Shown piece by piece: positions 49,720-58,731 of a DNA stretch of 64,000 nucleotides. A program made the translations under genes and the position numbers. The stretch covers positions 603,501 to 667,500 of the forward strand of contig NZ_PDJB01000001.1 of NCBI RefSeq assembly GCF_002563895.1, written 5' to 3'. This stretch comes from Pseudomonas lurida (GTDB taxonomy: Bacteria; Pseudomonadota; Gammaproteobacteria; Pseudomonadales; Pseudomonadaceae). The stretch's first letter is position 1; each line of letters opens with the position of its first letter. The notes under the pieces are model-generated. The model saw only the letters and a program-made list of their open reading frames with translations, searched no databases and had not been told where the DNA came from.

Positions 49720-49838
49720 AACGGGAATCTCCAGACGGGTCGGCGATGGGCGCCGACCTTTACGCACAATTAAGGAAGGGGGCTAGTGGCGCATAGACCC
49801 GTGGGGTTTTGCCAGTGATTTTTTTGGAATGGCTGCAG

Positions 49839-49913
49839 ACGCCGTCGCGGGCAAGCCTGGCACTCACAGGTGAATGCATTCCAAATGTGGGAGTTGGCTG
49901 GCCTGCGATGACG
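49839..49913. repeat. Diverged paired REP palindrome, class B
   Basis: A GTCGCGGGCAAGCCTGGCAC arm faces GTGGGAGTTGGCTGGCCTGC around GAATGCATTC. The arms are less similar than in other copies. It follows the LysR gene's stop. Confidence 0.75.
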
Positions 49914-49932
49914 GTAGTGCAGTCAAAAAGCG

Positions 49933-50820
49933 CTAAACCTGTTCCATCATCCACTTCACGAAATCGCGCACCTTGGGCACCTCCGCCGAATGCTCCGGGT
50001 AAGCCAGGTAATACGCGTCCTGGCTGGGCATCGCATGCTTCCAGGGGATGACCAGCTTGCCGTCGGCCAGTTCTTCTTCCACCAGGAACCGTGGCAGCAG
50101 CGCCACGCCACAGCCCACTTGCGCGGCTCGGATGCACATATAGAAGGTGTCAAAGCGCGGCCCGTGATAGCTGTGCTCGGTGTGGAAGCCCTGGCTGGCA
50201 AACCAGTCGTGCCAGCCCTGGGGCCGCGAGGCGTTTTGCAGCAGCACCAGGTCGCTCAATTGTGTGGGGTCGGTGAACGGCTGCGCCGGCAGGCTTTCCG
50301 GCGCACAGACAGGGACGAGCTCTTCGCTGAACAATTTCAGGCTCTCGGTGCCGGGGCGTGAGCCCTGGCCGAAGTAGAAGGCCATGTCGGCCTTGCCTTG
50401 CAACAACTCGTCCGGCTCCTGCTCGTTGCACAGGTCCAGGTGGATCTGCGGGTGACGCAGGCGCCAGCCCTTGAGGCGCGGCACCAGCCAGCGCGCGCCG
50501 AAGGTGTAGGGCGTGGACACGCGCAGCACTTCGGTCTCGCCGCCGTAGGAGCGCAAGTAGTGGGTGGACATCTCCACCTGGGTGAGGATCTTGCGCACTT
50601 CCACCAGGTACAGGTCGCCCGCCGGGGTCATCTGCAAGCGACGGCGCACCCGGCGAAACAGCAGGTGTTGCAGCAGCTCTTCCAACTGCGCCACCTGTTT
50701 GCTCACCGCGCTTTGCGTGAGGTTCAGCTCCTCGGCGGCGCGGGTGAAGCTCAGGTGGCGGGTGGCGGCTTCGAAACACTGCAGGGCAGTGATCGAGGGC
50801 AAATGTCTTTTGTTCAGCAC
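49933..50820 (-). CDS. amaR: LysR-type regulator of lysine/pipecolate catabolism
   Basis: This 295-residue LysR-family transcription factor has an N-terminal winged helix-turn-helix (about 1-65, with FTRAAEELNLTQSAVSKQVAQL-like recognition region) and a C-terminal co-inducer domain of the GcvA-like subgroup. The GTG start at 50820 has AGAGG ahead of it and gives the usual MLNKRHLPSI-type beginning; the longer open frame upstream is antisense to amaB. It is divergent from amaB with a 154-base intergenic space in which its operator should lie. The symbol is based on position next to amaB and amaA. Confidence 0.8.
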   Translation of the reverse strand: MLNKRHLPSITALQCFEAATRHLSFTRAAEELNLTQSAVSKQVAQLEELLQHLLFRRVRRRLQMTPAGDLYLVEVRKILTQVEMSTHYLRSYGGETEVLRVSTPYTFGARWLVPRLKGWRLRHPQIHLDLCNEQEPDELLQGKADMAFYFGQGSRPGTESLKLFSEELVPVCAPESLPAQPFTDPTQLSDLVLLQNASRPQGWHDWFASQGFHTEHSYHGPRFDTFYMCIRAAQVGCGVALLPRFLVEEELADGKLVIPWKHAMPSQDAYYLAYPEHSAEVPKVRDFVKWMMEQV

Positions 50821-50974
50821 GGCACGCCTCTTTTTATTCTTTGCATGAATAAACGGAATGATATCTCGCCTAATCGTCGTTTGTTGGCAAGTCTTGGGCC
50901 AGCTACAAATAAGGTCTGGATCGCCGTGCGGGCCGCGGCGCAATTTTTCTGTCTGTAGATTGAAGGAGTGACCC

Positions 50975-52465
50975 ATGGTTGCCGCATTGCTTGATCGTCT
51001 CGGGGTAGACCCGGCGCTGTACCAGTCGGGTAAACAGCCTGTGCATTCGCCGATTGATGGCAGCCGCATCGGCAGCGTGCACTGGGAAGGTGCCGCCGAG
51101 GTGGAGCAACAGGTCAGTCGCGCCGAGCATGCATTCGAGGCCTGGCGCAAGGTGCCGGCACCGCGCCGTGGCGAGCTGGTGCGTCAATTTGGCGATGTAT
51201 TGCGCGAATACAAGGCTGACCTGGGCGAACTGGTGTCCTGGGAAGCCGGCAAGATCACCCAGGAAGGCCTGGGTGAAGTGCAGGAAATGATCGACATCTG
51301 CGACTTCGCCGTCGGCCTGTCGCGCCAGCTGTACGGTTTGACCATCGCTTCCGAGCGTCCGGGCCACCACATGCGTGAAACCTGGCACCCGCTGGGCGTG
51401 GTCGGCGTGATCAGCGCGTTCAATTTCCCGGTGGCGGTGTGGGCGTGGAACACCACGCTGGCGCTGGTGTGCGGCAACGCAGTGATCTGGAAACCGTCGG
51501 AAAAGACCCCGCTCACCGCCCTGGCCTGCCAGGCGTTGTTTGAGCGCGTACTGAAGAAGTTCGACGGCGCTCCCGAGTACCTGAGCCAGGTGATTATCGG
51601 CGGGCGTGATGCGGGTGCCGCGCTGGTGGATGACCCGCGCGTGGCCCTGATCAGTGCCACTGGCAGCACGCGCATGGGCCGCGAAGTGGCCCCTAAAGTC
51701 GCCGCGCGCTTTGCCCGCAGCATCCTTGAGCTGGGCGGCAATAACGCGATGATCCTCGGCCCAAGCGCCGACCTGGACATGGCCGTGCGCGCCATCCTGT
51801 TCAGCGCCGTCGGCACTGCCGGCCAGCGTTGCACTACGCTGCGCCGCCTGATCGCGCACGAATCGGTCAAGGAAGAAATCGTCACCCGCCTCAAGGCGGC
51901 CTATTCCAAAGTGCGCATCGGCCACCCCCTGGAAGGCAACCTGATTGGCCCGCTGATCGACAAGCACGGCTTCGAGAATATGCAGGATGCGCTGGAGCAA
52001 GCCTTGAGCGAAGGCGGCAAGGTGTTCGGCGGCAAGCGCCAGTTGGAAGACAAATTCCCCAACGCCTACTACGTATCGCCGGCGATCGTGGAAATGCCCG
52101 AGCAGAGCGACGTGGTATGCACCGAGACCTTTGCGCCGATTCTCTACGTGGTCGGCTACACCGATTTCGCCGAGGCCCTGCGCCTGAACAACGCCGTGCC
52201 GCAAGGGTTGTCGTCGTGCATCTTCACCACCGACGTACGTGAAGCCGAGCAGTTCATGTCGGCCGTGGGCAGCGACTGCGGCATCGCCAACGTCAACATC
52301 GGCCCGAGTGGCGCGGAAATCGGCGGTGCGTTTGGCGGTGAGAAAGAGACCGGCGGCGGGCGTGAATCGGGCTCGGATGCGTGGCGCGGGTACATGCGTC
52401 GCCAGACCAATACCGTGAACTACTCGCTGGAGTTGCCGCTGGCCCAGGGCATTACCTTCGACTGA
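50975..52465 (+). CDS. amaB: L-2-aminoadipate semialdehyde dehydrogenase (ALDH7 type)
   Basis: This 496-residue NAD-dependent aldehyde dehydrogenase oxidises the semialdehyde made from piperideine-6-carboxylate to 2-aminoadipate in lysine breakdown. Visible are the Rossmann region with ISAFNFPVAVWAWN, the general-base Glu in ILELGGNNAMI, the nucleophile Cys in GTAGQRCTTLRRL, and the ALDH7-like C-terminus GGAFGGEKETGGGRESGSD. AAGGAG precedes the ATG. It is followed after a REP pair by amaA, the oxidase that makes its substrate. Confidence 0.92.
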   Translation: MVAALLDRLGVDPALYQSGKQPVHSPIDGSRIGSVHWEGAAEVEQQVSRAEHAFEAWRKVPAPRRGELVRQFGDVLREYKADLGELVSWEAGKITQEGLGEVQEMIDICDFAVGLSRQLYGLTIASERPGHHMRETWHPLGVVGVISAFNFPVAVWAWNTTLALVCGNAVIWKPSEKTPLTALACQALFERVLKKFDGAPEYLSQVIIGGRDAGAALVDDPRVALISATGSTRMGREVAPKVAARFARSILELGGNNAMILGPSADLDMAVRAILFSAVGTAGQRCTTLRRLIAHESVKEEIVTRLKAAYSKVRIGHPLEGNLIGPLIDKHGFENMQDALEQALSEGGKVFGGKRQLEDKFPNAYYVSPAIVEMPEQSDVVCTETFAPILYVVGYTDFAEALRLNNAVPQGLSSCIFTTDVREAEQFMSAVGSDCGIANVNIGPSGAEIGGAFGGEKETGGGRESGSDAWRGYMRRQTNTVNYSLELPLAQGITFD

Positions 52466-52489
52466 TCCCGCCCGTCGCAGCGCGGCCAA

Positions 52490-52576
52490 TGTGGGAGCTG
52501 GCTTGCCTGCGATAGCATCACCGCGGTGTAAACGATGCACCGCGGTGCCTGCATCGCAGGCAAGCCAGCTCCCACG
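52490..52576. repeat. Paired REP palindrome, class B
   Basis: GTGGGAGCTGGCTTGCCTGC and its inverse flank a centre with CACCGCGGTG and TGCACCGCGGTGC inverted elements. It stands between amaB and amaA. Confidence 0.92.
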
Positions 52577-52638
52577 GTTGATTGGGCTTGCACGTCAAAA
52601 CAATAGTTGTTTGTTAGGTTTCATCCCGGAGTCTGGCA

Positions 52639-53922
52639 ATGGCACTACGTGAAACATGTTTGTGGGAACACCTCACCCCCGGCCGGCCGGAGCACGCTGC
52701 GCTCAAGGGCGAGGTCAAGGTCGATGTGTGTGTGATCGGCGCCGGGATCACCGGGCTGTCGGCGGCTGTTCATTTGCTGGAACAGGGTAAAAGCGTCGCC
52801 GTGCTGGAGGCTCACCGCACCGGCCATGGCGGTTCGGGCCGCAACGTCGGGCTGGTCAACGCCGGCATGTGGATCCCGCCGGACGAGATCGAAGCCGGTT
52901 TTGGCGAGGCAGTCGGCAGCCAGCTCAACCGCATGTTGGGCGCGGCGCCGTCGCTGGTGTTCAGCCTGGTCGACAAATACAACATCGATTGCCAATTGCG
53001 CCGCGAGGGCACCTTGCACATGGCGCACAATGCCCGTGGCGAGGCGGATTTGCGCAGTCGCGAAGAACAATGGAAGCGCCGTGGAGCGCCGGTGGAGTTG
53101 CTCACCGGCCTGGCTTGCGAGCAAGCCACCGGTACCAAAAAGATTGCGGCCGCCTTGCTGGACCGGCGTGCTGGCACACTGAACCCGATGGCCTACACCA
53201 GTGGTTTGGCCAACGCGGCAGTCGGTCTGGGCGGGCAGTTGTTCGACCATTCTCCCGTCACCCAGCTCGAGCGCCAAGGCTCGCACTGGTCGGTGCAAAC
53301 CGCGCAGGGTTCAGTGCAGGCTGCACAGGTGGTGATCGCCTCCAACGCCTACACCGAAGGCGAGTGGACCGAACTGCGACGCAATTTTTTCCCTGGTTAC
53401 TACTACCAGGTCGCGTCGGCCCCGCTGACGGACGAGGCTGCCAAACAGATCTTGCCCGGTGGCCAAGGCTCCTGGGACACACGCCAGGTTCTGAGCAGTA
53501 TCCGCCGCGACGCCGATGGCCGCTTGTTGCTCGGCAGCCTGGGCAATGGCAACCAAAAACCGACATGGTTCCTCAAGGCGTGGGCCGATCGGGTGCAGCA
53601 ACATTACTTCCCCTACCTCAAATCGGTGCAGTGGGAATTCACCTGGACCGGCTGTATCGCGTTCACGCCGGACCACTTGATGCGGCTGTTCGAGCCTGCC
53701 CCCGGGTTGGTGGCAGTCACGGGCTATAACGGCCGTGGTGTGACCACTGGCAGTGTGGTCGGCAAAGCGTTTGCCGACTACCTGTGTCACCAGAATGCCC
53801 AGGCGTTGCCGATTCCGTTTGCGCCCATGCAACCGTTGGCCGGGGTGGGCCTGCGCAGTTGCCTGTATGAAGCTGGCTTCTCGCTGTATCACGCAGGGCA
53901 ATGCTTGCGGATCGTGATCTGA
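52639..53922 (+). CDS. amaA: L-pipecolate oxidase (FAD-dependent)
   Basis: This 427-residue DAO-family flavoprotein oxidises L-pipecolate to piperideine-6-carboxylate in the D-lysine/pipecolate branch of lysine catabolism. The dinucleotide-binding motif VCVIGAGITGLSAAVHLLEQ (about 30-49) is intact, followed by EAHRTGHGGSGRNVG, and the C-terminal FAD contact region reads VTGYNGRGVTTGSVVGK. Assignment rests on its pairing with amaB and the LysR gene; alone it could be another amine oxidase of the same family. No terminator is evident before the sigma-54 control region. Confidence 0.85.
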   Translation: MALRETCLWEHLTPGRPEHAALKGEVKVDVCVIGAGITGLSAAVHLLEQGKSVAVLEAHRTGHGGSGRNVGLVNAGMWIPPDEIEAGFGEAVGSQLNRMLGAAPSLVFSLVDKYNIDCQLRREGTLHMAHNARGEADLRSREEQWKRRGAPVELLTGLACEQATGTKKIAAALLDRRAGTLNPMAYTSGLANAAVGLGGQLFDHSPVTQLERQGSHWSVQTAQGSVQAAQVVIASNAYTEGEWTELRRNFFPGYYYQVASAPLTDEAAKQILPGGQGSWDTRQVLSSIRRDADGRLLLGSLGNGNQKPTWFLKAWADRVQQHYFPYLKSVQWEFTWTGCIAFTPDHLMRLFEPAPGLVAVTGYNGRGVTTGSVVGKAFADYLCHQNAQALPIPFAPMQPLAGVGLRSCLYEAGFSLYHAGQCLRIVI

Positions 53923-54069
53923 TCAGCGAAATACCGCTCAGAACCCTGCATTTTCTTAGCAGGCTACTAATCTGTATTGGTGCAAGTTGTAGCAATCACG
54001 CACTGTAAATGTGCAGTTCCGTTACGCAGTCTGTTACAGGTTCAACAACTGTCGTTTATAGCGTTGGTT

Positions 54070-54084
54070 GCAGGTGCGACCTGC
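54070..54084. promoter_or_regulatory. Perfect inverted repeat, candidate enhancer-binding-protein site
   Basis: GCAGGTGCGACCTGC is a perfect 6-3-6 palindrome, 128 bases before the sigma-54 promoter. Related GTTGCA half-sites recur at about 54112 and 54134. Its position suits a bacterial enhancer. The rest of the gap 53923-54069 shows no gene. Confidence 0.45.
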
Positions 54085-54211
54085 CAAGGTTGTACTTTTT
54101 GGGTTCATCGGTTGCACCTTCTGATGCTAGAGGGTTGCACGTCCTGGCGAATGGAGGCGAAACGCCTGCAATAACAATGACACCGTGTCTTTTTGAAGAA
54201 TAAAAACGTAA

Positions 54212-54227
54212 TGGCACGCGCCTTGCT
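54212..54227 (+). promoter_or_regulatory. Sigma-54 promoter of the amino acid transporter operon
   Basis: TGGCACGCGCCTTGCT matches the -24/-12 consensus TGGCACG-N4-TTGC(A/T) at every position, with the required GG-N10-GC spacing. Transcription would start near 54238-54240, about 58 bases before the binding-protein ATG. Confidence 0.88.
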
Positions 54228-54296
54228 CTGGGCTTTCAGTGAAAAGTTTGAACGCAAGTTGTCGTGCCAAAAATCAAAAATATCGGAGCACCACTC

Positions 54297-55433
54297 ATGT
54301 CCCAGACGTTTTACAAGAAAGGTTTTCTGGCCCTCGCCGTTGCAGCGGCGCTGGGTGTTTCTGCGTTTGTTCAAGCTGATGTGAAGATTGGCGTAGCGGG
54401 GCCGATGACCGGTGCCAACGCCGCTTTCGGTGAGCAGTACATGAAGGGTGCCCAGGCGGCAGCCGATGTGATCAACAAGGCCGGCGGCATCAACGGCGAG
54501 AAAATCGTGCTGGTTGCCGGCGACGATGCCTGCGAACCCAAACAGGCCGTTGCCGTGGCCAACCGCCTGGCGGACCAGGACAAGGTGATCGGTGTGGTCG
54601 GTCACTTCTGTTCCTCCAACACCATCCCGGCGTCCGAGGTGTATGACGAAGCAGGCATCATCGCAATCACGCCAGGTTCCACCAACCCTCAAGTGACCGA
54701 GCGCGGCCTGGGCGCCATGTTCCGTATGTGCGGGCGTGACGACCAGCAAGGCATCGTGGCCGGCGACTACATCGTCGACGTACTCAAGGGCAAGAAAGTC
54801 GCCGTCATCAACGACAAGGACACCTACGGCAAAGGCCTGGCTGATGCCACCGCGGCCCAGTTGACCAAGCGCGGCGTCAAGCCGGTGCTGGAAGAAGGCC
54901 TGACCCGTGGCGAGAAAGACTTCAGCGCCCTGGTCACCAAGATCCGCTCCACCGGTGCCGACGTCGTTTACTTCGGCGGCCTGCACCCGGAAGCCGGCCC
55001 ACTGGTTCGCCAGATCCGCGAAGCCGGCCTCAAGGACGTCAAGTTCATGTCCGATGACGGTGTGGTTACCGACGAACTGGTTGCCACGGCTGGCGGTGCG
55101 CAGTACGTCGATGGCGTGTACATGACCTTCGGCGCTGACCCGCGCCTGCTGCCAGACAGCAAGGCCGTGGTGGAAGAGTTCCGCAAGAACGGCACCGAGC
55201 CTGAAGGCTACACCCTGTACGCCTACGCTTCGGTCCAGGCCCTGGCCGCCGGCTTCAACGGTGCCAAGTCCAACAAAGGCGAAGACGCTGCCAAGTGGCT
55301 GAAGGCTCACCCGGTGAAAACCGTCATGGGCGAGAAAGCCTGGGACTCCAAGGGCGACCTGAAGATCTCCGACTACGTGGTTTACCAGTGGGATAAAGAC
55401 GGCAAATACCACCAGCTGGAAAAGCAGAAGTAA
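54297..55433 (+). CDS. Branched-chain-type amino acid ABC transporter binding protein
   Basis: This periplasmic type I binding protein of 378 residues resembles BraC/LivK. It has a signal peptide (about 1-26, cut near VQAD) and a mature start VKIGVAGPMTGANAAFGEQ. The DDACEPKQAVAVANRL segment is followed by the conserved VVGHFCSSNT ligand loop. GGAGCACC before the ATG at 54297 fixes the start; an upstream GTG in frame is rejected. It is read from the sigma-54 promoter, so nitrogen control is likely. Ligand specificity (branched-chain, or other amino acids) cannot be read from sequence. Confidence 0.9.
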   Translation: MSQTFYKKGFLALAVAAALGVSAFVQADVKIGVAGPMTGANAAFGEQYMKGAQAAADVINKAGGINGEKIVLVAGDDACEPKQAVAVANRLADQDKVIGVVGHFCSSNTIPASEVYDEAGIIAITPGSTNPQVTERGLGAMFRMCGRDDQQGIVAGDYIVDVLKGKKVAVINDKDTYGKGLADATAAQLTKRGVKPVLEEGLTRGEKDFSALVTKIRSTGADVVYFGGLHPEAGPLVRQIREAGLKDVKFMSDDGVVTDELVATAGGAQYVDGVYMTFGADPRLLPDSKAVVEEFRKNGTEPEGYTLYAYASVQALAAGFNGAKSNKGEDAAKWLKAHPVKTVMGEKAWDSKGDLKISDYVVYQWDKDGKYHQLEKQK

Positions 55434-55450
55434 GACTTAGCACCCCAAGA

Positions 55451-55576
55451 CCTTGTGGGAGCAGGGCTTGTGTGGGAGCTGGCTTGCCTGCGATTGCATC
55501 ACCTCCGTAGTGCTGAAGTACCGAGGCGTCTGCATCGCAGGCAAGTCAGCGCCCACCCAAGCCCGCTCTCACAGGG
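55451..55576. repeat. Nested REP: one palindrome inserted within another
   Basis: The outer arms (55451-55470, GTGGGAGCAGGGCTTG type, and 55558-55576, CAAGCCCGCTCTCACAG) are class A-like. Between them sits a complete class B pair (55471-55557). The inner element lies exactly between the outer arms. The nesting falls between the binding-protein gene and the first permease gene, within the operon. Confidence 0.8.
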
Positions 55577-55664
55577 AAGTGGTGTCGTGATGAATATCTG
55601 TTTTTTCCTCCAGAAGCGCCGCACACCCACCGGTGTGCAGGTGCTCACCGCGTGAGATTGCGTT

Positions 55665-56579
55665 ATGGATGGTATTTTCCTGCAGCAACTGGTCAACGGC
55701 CTGACCCTCGGGTCGGTCTATGGCCTGATCGCCATCGGCTACACAATGGTCTATGGCATCATTGGCATGATCAACTTCGCCCACGGCGAGGTTTATATGA
55801 TTTCCGCTTACCTCGCGGCGATCAGTCTGGCACTGCTGGCTTACTTCGGCATCGAATCCTTCCCGCTGCTCATTCTCGGCACCTTGATCTTCACCGTGGT
55901 CGTCACTGGCGTGTACGGGTGGGTCATCGAGCGTGTTGCCTACAAACCGCTGCGCAACTCCACCCGCCTGGCACCGCTGATCAGCGCCATCGGGATCTCC
56001 CTGATCCTGCAGAACTACGCGCAGATCGCCCAGGGCGCCAAGCAACAAGGTATCCCCACCCTGCTGGCCGGGGCCTGGCGTGTCGACATCGGCACCGGGT
56101 TCGTCCAGCTCACGTATACCAAGGTCTTCATCCTGGTCGCCGCCTTCGCCGGCATGGCCCTGCTGACCTACGTGATCAAGTACACCAAGCTGGGCCGCAT
56201 GTGCCGCGCGACCCAGCAAGACCGCAAGATGGCGTCGATCCTCGGTATCAACACCGACCGGGTGATCTCCTATGTGTTCGTCATCGGTGCCGCCATGGCT
56301 GCATTGGCCGGCGTGCTCATTACCCTCAACTACGGCACCTTCGACTTCTATGCCGGCTTCATCATCGGCATCAAGGCATTTACCGCAGCGGTACTCGGCG
56401 GCATCGGCTCCCTGCCTGGGGCGATGCTGGGCGGGATCATCCTCGGTATCTCCGAGTCGCTGTTCTCGGGGTTGATCAACTCTGACTACAAAGACGTGTT
56501 CAGTTTCTCCCTGCTGGTGGTGATTCTGATTTTCCGTCCCCAGGGCCTGCTTGGTCGCCCACTCGTGGCGAAGGTGTAA
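55665..56579 (+). CDS. livH: Branched-chain-type amino acid ABC transporter permease (LivH/BraD)
   Basis: This 304-residue inner-membrane permease has about eight helices. It begins with the family signature LQQLVNGLTLGSVYGLIAIG followed by YTMVYGIIGMINFAHGEVYM. The cytoplasmic coupling loop CRATQQDRKMASILGINTDR and the late FIIGIKAFTAAVLGGIGSLP are typical. It follows the binding protein after a 231-base gap that holds the nested REP, and precedes livM by two bases. Confidence 0.94.
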   Translation: MDGIFLQQLVNGLTLGSVYGLIAIGYTMVYGIIGMINFAHGEVYMISAYLAAISLALLAYFGIESFPLLILGTLIFTVVVTGVYGWVIERVAYKPLRNSTRLAPLISAIGISLILQNYAQIAQGAKQQGIPTLLAGAWRVDIGTGFVQLTYTKVFILVAAFAGMALLTYVIKYTKLGRMCRATQQDRKMASILGINTDRVISYVFVIGAAMAALAGVLITLNYGTFDFYAGFIIGIKAFTAAVLGGIGSLPGAMLGGIILGISESLFSGLINSDYKDVFSFSLLVVILIFRPQGLLGRPLVAKV

Positions 56580-56581
56580 AC

Positions 56582-57859
56582 ATGTCTGCTGCCAAACCCA
56601 TCGATATCAAGAAAAGTGTGGTCGATACGGTCCTCGCCGGGCTGATCTCCCTGATCGTGTTCGGTCCGATCGTCGGCGTTGTACTCGACGGCTACAGCTT
56701 CAACCTGGAACCGGCCCGCGTGGGCCTGCTGGTGGCCATCGTGATGGTCGGCCGCTTTGCCATGAGCCTGTTCCTGCAAACCCCCAAGGGCCTGAAGATC
56801 CTGCAGGGCTTCGAGAGCAGTGGCTCTGGTGTGCATGTGCTGGCACCGGACTACAAGTCGCGGCTGCGCTGGATCATCCCGGCGCTGATCGTGATCGCCA
56901 TCGTGTTCCCGATCTTCGCCAACAAGTACCTGCTGACGGTGGTGATCCTCGGGCTGATCTACGTGCTGCTGGGCCTGGGCCTCAACATCGTGGTGGGCCT
57001 GGCCGGCTTGCTCGACCTCGGTTACGTGGCGTTCTACGCCATCGGCGCCTATGGCCTGGCACTGGGTTATCAATACCTCGGCCTGGGCTTCTGGACCGTG
57101 CTGCCCCTGGCGGCCATCGCCGCGGCCTTGGCGGGGTGCATACTCGGGTTCCCGGTGCTGCGAATGCACGGTGACTATTTGGCCATCGTGACGCTGGGCT
57201 TTGGTGAAATCATTCGCCTGGTGCTCAACAACTGGCTGTCGTTCACGGGCGGTCCGAATGGTATGCCGGTGCCATCGCCGACCTTCCTCGGCCTGGAGTT
57301 CGGCAAGCGCGCGAAGGATGGCGGGATTCCGTTCCATGAATTCTTCGGCATCGACTACAACCCCAACATCAAATTCCTGTTCATCTACATCGTGCTGTTC
57401 CTGGTGGTGCTGGCTGTGCTGTATATCAAGCACCGCCTGACCCGCATGCCGGTCGGCCGCGCCTGGGAAGCCCTGCGCGAAGATGAAATCGCCTGCCGTT
57501 CCATGGGCCTGAACCACGTGCTGGTCAAGCTTTCGGCGTTCACCATCGGTGCATCGACTGCCGGTTTGGCCGGTGTGTTCTTCGCCAGCTACCAGGGCTT
57601 CGTCAACCCGTCGTCGTTCACCTTCTTCGAGTCGGCGCTGATCCTGGCGATCGTGGTGTTGGGCGGCATGGGCTCGACGGTGGGCGTGGTGATCGCAGCC
57701 TTCGTATTGACCGTCGCGCCAGAATTGCTGCGCAGCTTCTCCGAATACCGCGTCCTGCTGTTTGGCGTGTTGATGGTGGTGATGATGATCTGGCGACCGC
57801 GCGGGCTGATCCGCATCAGCCGTACCGGTGTGACCCCACGTAAAGGAGTGGCGCCATGA
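56582..57859 (+). CDS. livM: Branched-chain-type amino acid ABC transporter permease (LivM/BraE)
   Basis: This is the second permease, 425 residues, with an N-terminal extension of about 110 residues containing two hydrophobic segments (the DUF3382-type region usual in proteobacterial LivM). The conserved core follows, with LGLNIVVGLAGLLDLGYVAF, LGFPVLRMHGDYLAIVTLGF and the coupling loop REDEIACRSMGLN. Its stop overlaps livG by four bases. Confidence 0.94.
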   Translation: MSAAKPIDIKKSVVDTVLAGLISLIVFGPIVGVVLDGYSFNLEPARVGLLVAIVMVGRFAMSLFLQTPKGLKILQGFESSGSGVHVLAPDYKSRLRWIIPALIVIAIVFPIFANKYLLTVVILGLIYVLLGLGLNIVVGLAGLLDLGYVAFYAIGAYGLALGYQYLGLGFWTVLPLAAIAAALAGCILGFPVLRMHGDYLAIVTLGFGEIIRLVLNNWLSFTGGPNGMPVPSPTFLGLEFGKRAKDGGIPFHEFFGIDYNPNIKFLFIYIVLFLVVLAVLYIKHRLTRMPVGRAWEALREDEIACRSMGLNHVLVKLSAFTIGASTAGLAGVFFASYQGFVNPSSFTFFESALILAIVVLGGMGSTVGVVIAAFVLTVAPELLRSFSEYRVLLFGVLMVVMMIWRPRGLIRISRTGVTPRKGVAP

Positions 57860-58731
57860 GCAAGGAAGTCGTGCTCTCCGTGGAACACCTGATGATGCAC
57901 TTCGGTGGCATCAAGGCCCTGAGCGATGTGAGCCTCAAGGTCGAACGCAACTCGATCTTCGCCCTGATCGGCCCCAACGGCGCCGGCAAGACCACGGTGT
58001 TCAACTGCCTGACCGGCTTCTACAAAGCCAGTGGCGGCAAGATCGAACTGAACATCCGTGGCCAGCAGACCAACGTGATCCAGCTGCTGGGTGAGCGCTT
58101 CAAGGCCACGGACTTCGTGTCGCCCAAAAGCTTTTTCAGCCGCGTGTACTACAAGATGTTCGGCGGCACCCACCTGGTCAACCGGGCCGGGTTGGCGCGG
58201 ACTTTCCAGAACATTCGCCTGTTCAAGGAAATGTCGGTGCTGGAAAACCTGCTGGTTGCCCAGCACATGTGGGTCAACCGCAACATGCTGGCCGGCATCC
58301 TCAACACCAAGGGGTACCGCAAGGCCGAAAGCGATGCCCTCGACCACGCCTTCTACTGGCTGGAAGTGGTGGACCTGGTGGACTGCGCCAACCGCCTGGC
58401 CGGTGAACTCTCCTACGGCCAGCAACGCCGCCTGGAAATCGCCCGCGCCATGTGCACCCGGCCGCAGATCATCTGCCTGGACGAACCCGCTGCGGGCCTC
58501 AACCCGCAGGAAACCGAAGCCCTCAGCGCGATGATTCGCCTGTTGCGCGACGAACACGACCTGACGGTGGTGCTGATCGAACACGACATGGGCATGGTGA
58601 TGAGTATTTCCGACCACATCGTGGTGCTGGACCACGGCAACGTGATCGCCGAGGGCGGGCCGGACGCGATCCGCAACGACCCGAAAGTGATTGCCGCCTA
58701 CCTGGGCGCGGACGAAGAGGAGCTGGTATGA
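57856..58731 (+). CDS. livG: Branched-chain-type amino acid ABC transporter ATPase (LivG/BraF)
   Basis: This 291-residue ABC ATPase has Walker A LIGPNGAGKTTVFN, the Q-loop region ARTFQNIRLF, ABC signature LSYGQQRRLEIARAM, Walker B IICLDEPAAGLN and the switch His in VLIEHDM. An insertion of about 40 residues between Walker A and the Q-loop (including VSPKSFFSRVYYKMFG) is usual for LivG. It overlaps both neighbours by four bases, consistent with translational coupling. Confidence 0.95.
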   Translation: MSKEVVLSVEHLMMHFGGIKALSDVSLKVERNSIFALIGPNGAGKTTVFNCLTGFYKASGGKIELNIRGQQTNVIQLLGERFKATDFVSPKSFFSRVYYKMFGGTHLVNRAGLARTFQNIRLFKEMSVLENLLVAQHMWVNRNMLAGILNTKGYRKAESDALDHAFYWLEVVDLVDCANRLAGELSYGQQRRLEIARAMCTRPQIICLDEPAAGLNPQETEALSAMIRLLRDEHDLTVVLIEHDMGMVMSISDHIVVLDHGNVIAEGGPDAIRNDPKVIAAYLGADEEELV

